Positions 8,276-17,800 of a stretch of DNA of 28,130 bases are shown here, piece after piece. Under the pieces are notes generated by a model. That model searched no databases. It saw only the letters and a program-made list of their open reading frames with translations, and was not told the DNA's origin. The translations under genes and the position numbers were made by a program. The DNA lies in assembly GCA_023375785.1 (NCBI GenBank), contig SZWC01015055.1, forward strand, positions 1-28,130. Reading direction: 5' to 3'. The stretch comes from Penium margaritaceum (taxonomy: Eukaryota; Streptophyta; Zygnematophyceae; Desmidiales; Peniaceae). Each line of letters starts with the position of its first letter. Position 1 is the stretch's first letter.

Positions 8276-9170
8276 CTAAAAAAACAGCGTGTCACGGGAC
8301 TCAGTGACGCGACGACGAGTGGGGTCTGAAAAACGACAGGCCTTCGACTGCGGGGAGATGCCAATGAAGGCACACAGGCGACCCCGAGGGGAGACCTTGG
8401 ACGCCTGCTGGTCCTCGGTGTACCACATGGAGGCCAGGGATCCACAGACGCGAGCGAGACGAAGATCAACACGGTGGCCAAACCAGAGCTCGTACGGTGT
8501 AACATGGTCCGGAAGTGGACCATGTTCATGAAGTGCAGGCGGTTCTAGACCCAAGTCATGTGAGCGAAGCCCTCGAAGGCGAAAGACTCCGGGAGACCGC
8601 ACTCAGACCGCATGGAGCGAACCGCATCCTCCATGGTGAGGTTCCAGCGCTCAGATACACCGTTCTGCTGTGGAGTAGTAGGAGCGGAGACCTAGTGAAA
8701 AATCCCCGTGCTCAGCAAAGAAGGAGTCCATCTCGCCAAGGAACTCGCCACCGCGATCCGAGCAAAAAGTATGTAGCGTGTGGCGAGACTGACGCTCAGC
8801 CATCACGAGCCTGAGCCGAACCGCAAGGGCGGCGTCGCCCTTCTGACGCAGACTGTAGACCCACCGCATGCGGGTTAAGTCATCAGTCAGCGTCAGAACA
8901 TACCGGCCCCTCTCGGACACAGACTCGACCGGGAGAGGACCGAGAAGGTCCGAGTGGACCAACTCGAGATGCCTAAGCGCTCGGGAACGCGAGTCAAGGA
9001 AGGTGAAACGGTGCATCTTCCCGTGAGCGCAGAAAAGACAGTCGGTCTTGGGTGGCTTCTTGAAAGAAGCCACGTCAACACCAAGAGTAGGCTGTGTCCG
9101 AATGAGCTTTGACACAGTGTCGGAGCCCACGTGACACGGACGACGATGAAGCAACCGATGGTGTTCCGAG
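8276..9170 (-). pseudogene. element 1 integrase (HHCC finger and catalytic core)
   Basis: The HHCC finger is visible as E-H-H-R-L-L-H-R-R and C-L-F-C-A-H-G-K. The core has L-V-H-S-D-L-L-G-P (first Asp at 8950-8948) and F-C-S-D-R-G-G-E-F (second Asp at 8758-8756). The C-terminal part has T-P-Y-E-L-W-F-G, S-P-R-G-R-L-C-A-F-I-G and S-R-D-T-L-F-F. Two compensating frameshifts (about 8705 and 8525) and extra stops interrupt the segment around the third catalytic residue. Integrase inserts the DNA copy into the host chromosome. Confidence 0.9.
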
Positions 9171-9394
9171 GATAGAACACCAGTGACAAAAACGTGACCG
9201 GATGAGGAGGGAGAGCAAGGGGAGGAGGACCGAGGGATATGATACAAATCATCTATGACTGAAGCACGCAAGACAATGCTACGGGTGTCAGTAGCAATCA
9301 CAGTCGCTGAATCAGCGTTGTGCTCCACAGAGAGACCCATCAGAGTGCAGGCACGCACAAAAAGCGGGCTGAGCTCAAGATCAGGCACAAACAA

Positions 9395-9607
9395 CACGTC
9401 AGAAAGATACAAGGGGCTAGACGGATCGTTGAAATATACAACCCCCACACCATGGACTGGCAAGGACTGACCAGAGCCTGTACGAACAAAACGGACAGTC
9501 GTGACAGGACCAAGTACGACAAAGTCACTGCAACGGCACGTCATGTGATGGGTGGCCCCTGAATCGATGATCCAAGTGCCACTGGAGTCATGACTGGCGG
9601 ACGTCAC
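9395..9607 (-). pseudogene. element 1 aspartic protease
   Basis: W-I-I-D-S-G-A-T-H-H-M-T places the catalytic Asp at 9565-9563. G-S-G-Q-S-L-P-V-H-G and Y-L-S-D-V-L-F-V-P follow, as in copia proteases. The active-site triplet is intact here but mutated in element 2. Confidence 0.9.
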
Positions 9608-10045
9608 TGTACAACGAGCAATGGAACACTCGGCATCAGAGGGACGCTCAGCCGACAGTGGGGAGGAACGACGTACATCACGAAGATGAGACTCATGAAT
9701 TCAGTCAGTGCAGTCAGGTCCATCATCATCACATGCTGACTGTGCTCCCCCACACGCGTCATCACGAGCCACAGGAATGGACGAACAAGCAGTCTGTGAA
9801 CCACCCGACGATGACAACACACTCGCACCTCCATGAAAGCGAAACGCCAGAAGATGACAAAGCTCGGCGATTGTGCGGTCGCGTGGGTCCGGATCGCTGC
9901 TGCTCGCCGGTGGGGACGTAGGAACAGCTGCAATTGTGGCCGCCGCACGTCCCGAGGAGGGTGCGGGGGATGCGCCGAGCGTGGAACGAAGAGCATGAGC
10001 AACCTGAAGCCCACTGGTGATCCGCGCCCAGTCAAGCAGCTACTG

Positions 10046-10084
10046 GCAGTCGGTGTAGCGATGGGCGCCTCCACAGTTGTAGCA
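10046..10084 (-). pseudogene. element 1 gag zinc knuckle, CX2CX3HX4C
   Basis: The 13-residue motif C-Y-N-C-G-G-A-H-R-Y-T-D-C follows a basic K-K-K-N-R-K-R patch and a Gln/Ser-rich stretch. That is the usual arrangement in a nucleocapsid. The spacing between the second Cys and the His is three residues, one less than the canonical four. A TAG follows two codons later. Confidence 0.85.
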
Positions 10085-10369
10085 GTGCACAGAAGGACCA
10101 CTGCTACCACTGGATGACGACTGCTGCTGACCTGATCCACGCTTCCTATTCTTCTTCTTCCCCTGGGCGGCTGCTGCAACTCCCTGTGTCTGTGTGGGTG
10201 TAGAGGGGGTCGAAGAGGAGGAGGAAGATGAGGTGGTCATGGTGGAGGTGGGTGAGGATGACTACAGGAGAGAAGATGGTGGTGATGCGACGATTGCTAC
10301 AGCGAGGGAGGTCTCCTGATGCGCTACTGCTGCCTCACGGGCTGAAGTCACCTGGAGGAAAAGCTGATG

Positions 10370-10502
10370 NNNNNNNNNNNNNNNNNNNNNNNNNNNNNNN
10401 NNNNNNNNNNNNNNNNNNNNNNNNNNNNNNNNNNNNNNNNNNNNNNNNNNNNNNNNNNNNNNNNNNNNNNNNNNNNNNNNNNNNNNNNNNNNNNNNNNNN
10501 NN
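10370..10502. other. assembly gap (133 N)
   Basis: A run of N inside element 1 gag. The corresponding part of element 3 gag carries a tandem duplication (about 24399 and 24662), so the gap may mark an unresolved repeat. Confidence 0.99.
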
Positions 10503-10711
10503 CCATCCTCGCTGACGTACCGTGGAGGTGGTGCCTCAAAGTCCTTAGGTTGCCGCTCCGTGGGGAGAGCAACCGCAGGCTGAGGTGGACGAGAGATGGG
10601 AAAAACTCCTGGGAGAGGGTGATCGCCAGGGTAGTCTGGTGATGATCGTATCGGGGTAACCGGTGGAGGTCGGGTACCCGTCTGCAGCTGACGGAGGCGC
10701 TCCTGGAGAAC

Positions 10712-11080
10712 TCAAATCTCGTGCTCCTGGGAATCATGCGTGATGCCTTGCATGAATGGCTCATCGTGTAGTGGCTCATCATCAAGGAGATCAACAGGTG
10801 GTGGGTCACGTGGAGCGCCTGTCACGGGTGCCTGGACCGAATGCTCGGTAGAGACCGCAACTCCGGCAGCTCCCTCAGAAATCCGCGGAGGGGCCGTGGA
10901 CTGAGCGCGCAGAAGCTCATTCAGCGTGCGGATAGCGTCAATCTGCTCTCTCTGGAGACAACACATCTCATCCTGCTGGCTGCGCAGGTCCTCAATGGCC
11001 TGCGAGCGTGGACTCAGTACGCCAGACGACGAGGAGGAGGGATAGCCTGGTGCCTTCTCCTTGCTGTCGGACAGGCTCAT
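10712..11080 (-). pseudogene. element 1 gag N-terminal segment
   Basis: It starts at ATG 11080 with M-S-L-S-D-S-K-E-K. It includes a likely helical or coiled-coil stretch (A-I-E-D-L-R-S-Q-Q-D-E-M-C-C-L-Q-R-E-Q-I-D-A-I), then an acidic D-L-L-D-D-E-P-L-H-D-E-P region. A TGA ends the segment; the frame resumes beyond it. Element 3 keeps recognisable similarity at about 24900-25130, supporting this as real gag. Confidence 0.75.
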
Positions 11081-11204
11081 GTCGCCGCTTAGTTTGGGGC
11101 GACGGATGAAGTTAGTCGGATTTAAAAAGCGTCAGCGTTTCTAGACGAGTTGAACTGATGGCAACTTTTGACTGTCCGGCCAGACATTTGACCAAGTATG
11201 GTGC

Positions 11205-11272
11205 TGACGTCAGTAGGTGGTCGCTGACGTCAGCACGACTGATGACATCAGCAAGCAAAATTGCTGACGTCG
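11205..11272. promoter_or_regulatory. cluster of four CRE-like TGACGTCA motifs
   Basis: TGACGTCA at 11205-11212 and 11225-11232, TGACATCA at 11243-11250 and TGACGTCG at 11265-11272. Start-to-start spacings are 20, 18 and 22 bp. This palindrome is a classical bZIP (TGA/CREB type) binding core. The cluster lies in the leader between the primer site and gag of element 1. A regulatory role is inference. Confidence 0.5.
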
Positions 11273-11377
11273 GTTTGTTTCCCCGCCTTTTTTTTTCTTC
11301 GTGGATCTGCGCGAGCGTGCAGCCGCTCCGCGGTGGCCGCGCGGACGCTACGTGGAAGCTGCGCAGTAGCTTCCGCC

Positions 11378-11712
11378 CAGCTGCTGCTGCAGCTACGCTG
11401 TCAGCTACAGCAGCAGCTATGTAGCTGCGGATGCAACGGTGGCTGCAGCGGCTGCGCTGCTGCTGCTGCTGCTGTTGTTGCTACGCGCTATGGCTGCTGC
11501 TCTACCGCGCTACTGCTGTTGCTACTACTGCTGCTGCTCTTCTGTCACCGCTGCGGCTGCCGCTGTTGCTGCTGCGTTGCTGTTGCCGCCGCTGCTGTTG
11601 TCGCTGCTGCTGCTGCGCTGTTGCTGCCGCCGCTGATGTTGCGGCCGCTAGTGCTGCGCTGTTGCTTCCGCTGCCTCTGCTGCTGCTGCTCTGCTGCTGC
11701 GGTTGTGGGAGG
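11378..11712 (-). repeat. triplet-rich (GCT/CAG) element leader
   Basis: About 330 bp of imperfect GCT, GTT, GCC and GCA triplets, reading as AGC/CAG/CAA on the element strand. It is not a clean microsatellite. Element 3 has a similar GCT/GTT-rich stretch at the same place (about 25510-25960), so the composition is ancestral to the family. The minus strand can be read as Ala/Gln-rich, but no gene is claimed. Confidence 0.8.
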
Positions 11713-11926
11713 GGCGGCTGCAGTCACTGTAGCCGCCACGCACCTCGTGTGGCGGTGTACAACGCTGCTACTGCCTCTACTTCTGCTATCTCACGTGGTG
11801 GGTGGGGCTGCGTAGACGGCGACCGGCTGTCTCCAACAGGCCTTAGGAACTTTGCAGCAGCGGTTACTCTCACTGCTGCTGCTCTACTGCGTCTCTGTTG
11901 CGCAGCTCAGGGAGAACTGTCTCACT

Positions 11927-11938
11927 GCTCTGATACCA
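11927..11938 (-). promoter_or_regulatory. element 1 primer-binding site (initiator Met tRNA type)
   Basis: TGGTATCAGAGC on the minus strand directly follows the 5' LTR terminus ATCTCA. It is complementary to the 3' end of plant initiator methionine tRNA and is the standard copia minus-strand primer site. Confidence 0.93.
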
Positions 11939-12579
11939 TGAGATAATGTGTGGAAGCTTTCTAGCACCACAGCCGCTGACTAGGCGTCAGTGCCAGATCA
12001 GATGGTGTCGACAGTCATAGGTCGTACACACTACGGCACAGGTTTGGCTAGGAGACACAAGACAAAGTGTCAGAATGCTTCAATATAGCATATGCAGAGA
12101 GAAAGGACAAATGACAGGTCCAAGGCATAAGTACCTGCCGCGGCGCACGGTGGGTGTCGCACGCGGCAGTCCAAGAGCTGTCCTAAAACCGCCCCAAAAC
12201 TACTGTTTTGGTCGTAACTCTGTGCACACATGTCTAAATGCTACGCCGTCTGAACCTAGACGTGCAGAATCAAAACACGGACGCTACGACTGGTCACATG
12301 CATGCATCCATCAACAGACAGTGAGCATACAATGCAAAAACATGCAAATAGGCCACATGGCCAGTGTGTCGAAAGACGCCTGCAAGATGTAGAAGACATA
12401 GCAGAGAGTCCCGGTGGCATCTGGGGCTCTGGTGCAGTGGTCGGCCAGCTCCAAGCTGGTATTCTGCCGCCTGTCGTCGCGCCGGTGCCACCAGGGCCGC
12501 CCGCCTCAGGGATCTGCACGGGTATGGACACGGCCGAGTGGTCACAGTAAACTGTTCAGGAACGGCACAAAGCGCAACA
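11939..12579 (-). repeat. element 1 5' LTR
   Basis: 641 bp. In element orientation it starts TGTTGCGC at 12579 and ends ATCTCA at 11939, with canonical TG...CA termini. It should contain the element promoter and polyadenylation signals, but I could not place them with confidence. Its core (CCGTCTGAACCTAGACG and TGCTTCAATATAGC on the plus strand) is recognisable in element 3's LTR. Confidence 0.95.
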
Positions 12580-14447
12580 AAACTAGCCTCCTCCAAGCTC
12601 TGTAGAGCTTGTTACTCAATTCACCAGCCAATCAGAAAACGCAAACTTGTCCGCGGCGACGACCTGACCGGTCGCCATGACTGGCAACGATGACGACGGC
12701 AAGTATGTATGACAAGAGCAAGATCCAGAATCTAGTTTTCCAAATACGTGATGGTCGGCGATGACTGATAGATTGATCTGGCCGGCTAATCTGACTTAAG
12801 CCATACTATGATGTATCGTAAGAGCCTCCAGCTGTAGGCAGCGATGACGACGCGATTACAACGGGCGTACTATTTCTGAATCTTTTTAAATATGCTTTAT
12901 TCTCTCGTCAAGTTGTCATCAGCTCATTACCATCAACCATGGTATAGAGAACAGGACCTCCGATCGAACTAGAGGGGAGACAAGACGGTCAGAGCCATCC
13001 GCTGAAAAATTTGGGACTCTAAAAGGCTAAGACGACCAATCGAGCCTGGGCGTGAAAACGACCGCCCAACCGTTGAAGTCGGCGTACGGTGCCGACCATT
13101 ACTACCAGGGCGGAGCTTTCGGAAGGCTAGGAAACCAGGTAGCCTTAAATACTCTTCCTCCAGACGGACCCGATGCATGTGCTACAGACAAGGCCCAAAC
13201 CAGGATTATCTGGTCAATTTATCCAATCAGAAAATAGCTCTGTTTTCAGGCTGGCAGGTTTTCTCGGTGAGGGCTGCCAGACGGCCGACAGCCAAAAGCC
13301 CGGGCGTCGTCCGTTTTGTCTGAAAACTGGACCATACCGTAACATGGACGCTGCAAACGCAGCCGTGCGGTCAGAAACAGCTAGAGAAATAGTAGATAAG
13401 AGTTATGACGGCCCAAACTCATGCAGTGCCTACGCTAGTCCACTGAGCCAGACAGTGTCACGCAACATGAAACATGGACCATAGGCAGGACATGACGCTG
13501 TAAACGCAACAACACAGTCAGGTCCAGCACTTCAAGCGCGCAGACTGCCTCTGCGGTGGCAGTGACTGCTGGCGGCTTGACCGCCGAGGAGGCTTGCCGA
13601 TGGAGCTGACCACGTTGACGCGGGGAGGAGGCTCCAACGAACTGCGAGTAGGCCTTAGCGTGCGTTGGCTCCACTGGATGACACTCCAGCGGCGTCAAGT
13701 CTCGCCGTCAGTCATCTGCACGCCAATGTACACAAGCCGGGAGGACACAACGGAGCACAATGAGAGACGTGGAAAAAACCAACAGAGTGCGATCTGATTC
13801 ACATTGGACCAAATTTCTCAGGAGGAAGGAAATTTGTGAAGAGGGGCAAAAGAGCAACCTTGCTTTAAGACACATATTGTTCACATCTCATGATATGGTG
13901 ATACCCCCTCTTAAGTTATTCAATTGTTGTTTAGGAATAACAAAAGATGCATGTTTTAGGAATAGATCACAAACTACATTAACTGGTATGTAAACAACCT
14001 CGTTGGTGAATGATAATCATGAAAAGTAATTATGAGTTGATTCTTCCACCGTTGAAACATGAACAGATTTTTTTCATACCTCTACTACAACTAAAAAAGT
14101 TGTATTTCCAATGCCTAGTAGATGAATAGCATGCACACATAGGTATGGGATGCTTACAAAACAATGTTTTTATGTTGCAACATTAACCCAAAGGTGTTTC
14201 AAGGGTTAGGGGAAAACATTGTTTTCAGGAAGCATGTTTATGGTGGTTCACACCTGATGGACACCTCATGGACAAGCTCGGCATGCATCCCTACTACCAC
14301 AGTCAGTTTAAGACCACTCATGCTTGCCAGGTCCAGACAAAAGAAAAGCGATGCGTGATTTTCATGTCATGCCATAGGAGACTGTTGCCAAAATCTATCC
14401 CTTCCTAGGTATGGAAGAGACCAGAGCAGACCCACGTTGGGATAGGG
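12580..14447. other. unassigned sequence between elements 1 and 2
   Basis: No gene is recognised. Short open stretches lack family motifs. A diverged repeated block, containing TGGACCATA and then ACGCTG.AAACGCA...GTCAG, occurs at about 13327-13375 and 13473-13525. From about 13790 rightwards the sequence becomes clearly more AT-rich. The 5' part of element 2 may have decayed beyond recognition within 13900-14450. Confidence 0.4.
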
Positions 14448-14464
14448 AATTGGCTCTGACACTA
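14448..14464 (-). promoter_or_regulatory. orphan copia primer-site-like motif
   Basis: The minus strand reads TAGTGTCAGAGCCAATT, differing at two positions (both transitions) from the common plant copia primer site TGGTATCAGAGCCAATT. It has the opposite orientation to element 2, so it would belong to another, unrecognisable insertion with its 5' LTR to the right. Chance is possible. Confidence 0.3.
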
Positions 14465-14945
14465 CAAAGTGCCAAGATCCAAACAGCAAAGGCGGCCGGG
14501 TTGCATGAGTTCCACACCCTCTACCATGGTCCTTTGGAGATTATAACTGACTTTTGGTAACGCACCATACGCGTCTACATGTACCCCAAGACTGGTAGCG
14601 GAACGCAACCATGGATACTCAACACCATCAGGATCAGGATACACCTAGGCGACATGAAGCTCTTTTCAGGCTTTGACCATGTATTCCTCTCCAATTTGTC
14701 TGAGTCACTTCAGCTACTCTTCTGGGCTCCTCACTACTTCTTTTACATAACATCGTCTTTAGAGCCCACTTGTTGCATTAGTGACTATGATGTTGCTATC
14801 TATCACTTCCTCCTCGTCTCCCTCTATCCCAAGAAACCACACTCAAGTTGTTGCAGTTGCCACTCAGGGAATGTAGGGAAAACAAAAATGTGGCAAGGAA
14901 AATAAGAAGTAACTAGCGAGCACTAGCAGTGGATGCTACGTCCAC

Positions 14946-14984
14946 TGCTACAATTTCAAGGGCAATCATCACTACACAGAGTGA
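14946..14984 (+). pseudogene. element 2 gag zinc knuckle remnant
   Basis: It reads C-Y-N-F-K-G-N-H-H-Y-T-E-stop, aligned position by position with element 1's knuckle. The second Cys is now Phe and the last Cys codon is TGA. The Cys/Cys/His/Cys positions keep the same three-residue middle spacing as element 1. Confidence 0.8.
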
Positions 14985-15424
14985 CAGCAGCTCCTTGACT
15001 TGACCAGGATCACGCGTGACGTCCAGGTGGTACACACGTAGTGGTCGTCTTCCAGCAATACATGAACGGGTGAAATTGTGACGATGACGACAGCAGAGGC
15101 CTCCACTACCTAGGGCGATAGCAAAGACCAGGACCTCCAAGATCGCACCATTATGGAGCTTTTCTAGTGGCTTGCAATTCATACGTAGGAAGATGTGAGT
15201 GTGTTGTCACAACCAGGTGGTCCACGGATAGATTTTCCTACTTTGTTTGTTGCTCGTGATGATTGTTTTTTGCAATCCTTGTTTATTTGTGATTAGGATG
15301 GACATAACAACATTGCATGACGTGATGAGTCACATAGTTCGTAGTTCATTATAGTTCTAAGTCCTTTGTTTAGAATCCATTAGAGGCGGATTGTTCTATG
15401 GTCTTGTGTCAACGGTAGGTCGTG

Positions 15425-15900
15425 AGATGAGTGGGACCCGGATCATTGTCTCTAGTGCCACCCATCACATGACGTGTTGTTGAAGTGACTTCGTGATTCT
15501 CGTTCCCATTTGGCATGTTTGGTAGTGACTGACCGAATTCCATGCCAATCCACATGGATTTCTCATAGTCATTACCTGTCTAGGGAGTTAGGGTATCATG
15601 GTTTGATAGTCCGTTTGGCCCCTTATACATTTTCAACATGCTTTTTTTCCCTGCTCTTGAGATTAGCCTGCTTTGTAAGTGCATTGTGCTAACTCCGACA
15701 TACTAACTGACACACTCACTGCCTGCAATACTCATGCTATCGTTTTTCACGTGGATGACTTGTATCATGTGTCTCGTTGCATTCCCTCTGTTTCTTGTCC
15801 TTGCCACCCACGCGTGCATTTTTCTCTAGTGTTCTCTCACCTGAGAACCATCGTTTCTTTATCGCCACCTTTGCCATGTGAGCTCAAACACTTTGTCTAA
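15425..15900 (+). pseudogene. element 2 protease region, active site lost
   Basis: R-I-I-V-S-S-A-T-H-H-M-T corresponds to element 1's I-I-D-S-G-A-T-H-H-M-T. The catalytic Asp codon is GTC (15448-15450), and Gly is replaced by Ser. Downstream similarity continues through the R-A-S-V-I-D-D-L-Y-H-I-like segment around 15740-15775. Confidence 0.8.
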
Positions 15901-16735
15901 TATCATTATGACTCAGCTAGTCTTTGGTCTTGATGTGGATTCCTTCAAGAAGTTGTCCAAGACCCACAACCTCTTCTGCACTTAGGGTAAGTTACATTTT
16001 TGTACTTATCCCGGCCCGGGTACTACGTCCGCTAGAGATGGTCCACTCGGACGTTCTTAGTCCTCTCCAAGCTGATTACCTCTTAGATCTGGGTCACCAT
16101 GTTCTCACATTGACTAATGAATTCACCTCGATGTGGTGTGTCTACAACCTGTACCACAAGAGTGATGCCACCTTGGCATTCCGCTTGTGGCCGGTGATGG
16201 CTGAGCGCCAATCCCGTCACAAAATCTACTTGTTTTGCTCAGATTGTGGTGATACATTTCTAGGCAAGATGGACATCTCATTTGTCAAGCACGGTGTTCT
16301 CCACATTCTCTCTACCCCATTCACACCAGTACATAATGGTGTGTATGAGCACTAGAATTGTACCATGGAGAATGTGATTCACGTCATGTGGTCTAAATGC
16401 GGTCTTCCTAAGTCTTTTTCCTTTGATGGCTTCTCCTACATGACGTGGGCCTGGAAACTCTTGTTGTACGATCCTCTTCCGGATCAATCGCTCTACACTA
16501 GTCATGGTTTGACCACTGTGCCGACCTTCATCTTGCTCGTGTCTTGGGATCCCTAGCCTGTGTCTGGTACACTAAGGACCGACTGGGGTCTGAGATCTCA
16601 CCCCGGGGTCGCATGTGTGCATTCTTCGACAAAAGGCCTCCGCGCTAAAAGGCCAAGCACTTTTAGGACCCTGCTTGCCACCGTATGATGGAGTCTCGAG
16701 ATAACCTCTTCTTTTTAGGCTCTCACCTAATGCAA
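15900..16735 (+). pseudogene. element 2 integrase
   Basis: M-V-H-S-D-V-L and F-C-S-D-C-G-D keep the first two catalytic aspartates. V-L-T-L-T-N-E-F-T and A-E-R-Q-S-R-H also match element 1 closely. A TAG follows P-V-H-N-G-V-Y-E-H. Similarity resumes with W-N/N-C-T-M-E, F-D-G-F-S-Y-M-T-W, S-P-R-G-R-M-C-A-F-F and E-S-R-D-N-L-F-F. The segment runs into the tandem duplication. Confidence 0.88.
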
Positions 16736-16953
16736 CCTCTATGGCATTTTGTCATTGGCCACTGACCACCTTCCTACTTGTATGGCTTCCATCATGGGGG
16801 AGTGTAGACCTTTGGATGGGTTCATCCCGGCCTCCTCACTTGCGGGCCGGTCTTTTGTCGATGACAATCCGGCCATCTTGGCTGTGGGTCTAATGGCCTC
16901 GTAGGTCCCTAATACCGTGGTATACCTGATCCTAATACCGTGTTGGTGTTATT
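16689..16953 (+). repeat. 265-bp tandem duplication, copy 1
   Basis: It runs from TGGAGTCTCGAG to GTGTTATT and is nearly identical to 16955-17215. It differs mainly by four bases (ATGG after CTTTGG) present only here. An N at 16954 separates the copies. It covers the end of integrase and the start of the linker. Confidence 0.95.
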
Positions 16954-16954
16954 N

Positions 16955-17215
16955 TGGAGTCTCGAGATAACCTCTTCTTTTTAGGCTCTCACCTAATGCA
17001 ACCTCTATGGCATTTTGTCATTGGCCACTGACCACCTTCCTACTTGTATGGCTTCCATCATGGGGGAGTGTAGACCTTTGGGTTCATCCCGGCCTCCTCA
17101 CTTGCGGGCCGGTCTTTTGTCGATGACAATCCGGCCATCTTGGCTGTGGGTCTAATGGCCTCGTAGGTCCCTAATACCGTGGTATACCTGATCCTAATAC
17201 CGTGTTGGTGTTATT
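16955..17215 (+). repeat. tandem duplication, copy 2
   Basis: The second copy begins immediately after the single N and lacks the ATGG tetranucleotide. Element 1 has no equivalent duplication. The N at the junction makes an assembly duplication the simplest explanation. Confidence 0.95.
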
Positions 17216-17800
17216 CCCCTTACATACACTTCATCATATCCTTGTGTCAGCTCCCTCTAGAACACCTGATCTCTTACACGTGCCAGTCCCCTCTGGCACA
17301 CCTCATCCCGTGCACGTGGAACATCCTCCAAACACCTGTGGTCTTGTGCCTATACCTATTCCTCATCTTTATGAGCCGACTGCCTTCTGCAAGCCAGTCC
17401 CTCTCCTCTTCGATGCAAATCTGTAGCCCCTGCAGTTGTGGACCAACCTCCATCTTTCACAACTCACTATTTAGCTTCTTTTGCGAGCCTGGTGGTCTTT
17501 ATCAGCCACAAGCCTCTAGTGCTCTACGGATGGCTGACTAAGCTTCCACAAGCTCCACTTGTACTATTGAGAGTGGGGAGCCTAGTACAACGGCACTTTG
17601 CTTAAGTCTCTATGCAGAATACACTGAGGTACACCCAGCATGCCATGTCAGCCACGCGTTGGTCTCTTGCAAGTTTTTTATCACTTGTGATGTCAATGAT
17701 CTTATTGTGGTCAGATCAAGTCCGGAGATGTGTGTATTGACCACCCGGAGCTCTGTCAACGGTGCTTGATCCAAGCACGTTGAAGAAGGCACTCTTGGTT
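17216..17800 (+). pseudogene. element 2 integrase-RT linker
   Basis: The sequence is Pro/Ser/Leu-rich in several frames and matches the linker position of element 1. Frames are broken. No catalytic motif is expected. Confidence 0.6.

Larger units (their letters stand above)
5912..11080 (-). pseudogene. element 1 gag-pol polyprotein, decayed
   Basis: One frame runs from ATG at 11080 to a stop at 5912, 1723 codons including the N gap. Domains in order: gag with zinc knuckle, aspartic protease, HHCC/integrase, S/P-rich linker, RVT_2 reverse transcriptase, RNase H. In-frame stops lie at 10714-10712, 10042-10040, 9703-9701, 8278-8276, 7795-7793, 7426-7421 (two adjacent TGA) and 6724-6722. A frameshift near 8705 (an extra G in a G run) is compensated near 8525. 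Several stops are one C-to-T or G-to-A step from a sense codon, such as a TAG where element 2 keeps CAG. The frame agrees on both sides of the 133-N gap, so that gap length may be close to true. Confidence 0.93.
5167..12579 (-). mobile_element. element 1: near-complete Ty1/copia LTR retrotransposon
   Basis: Two 641-bp direct repeats (5167-5807 and 11939-12579) bound a primer-binding site, leader, gag-pol and polypurine tract in the order expected for a minus-strand element. The pol order is protease, integrase, reverse transcriptase, RNase H, which defines Ty1/copia. Gag and pol share one frame, as is usual for copia. I counted roughly 50 mismatches and no gaps between the LTRs, about 92% identity. 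Stops, two frameshifts and a 133-N gap mean this copy is not autonomous as assembled. No perfect 5-bp target duplication is visible: left flank ends TCTAG, right flank starts AAACT. Confidence 0.95.

Noticed and set aside
9604..10179. 191-codon minus-strand frame overlapping element 1 gag
   Set aside because: It is out of frame with gag-pol, while the gag frame accounts for the zinc knuckle and protease; this is a shadow frame.
11261..11946. Plus-strand frames rich in Cys, Leu and Ala across the element 1 leader
   Set aside because: They are on the antisense strand of a GCT-rich leader and show only low-complexity composition, not a protein family.
13173..13698. Possible host gene between elements 1 and 2
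   Set aside because: Short frames on both strands lack recognisable domains, convincing splice sites or consistent codon patterns.
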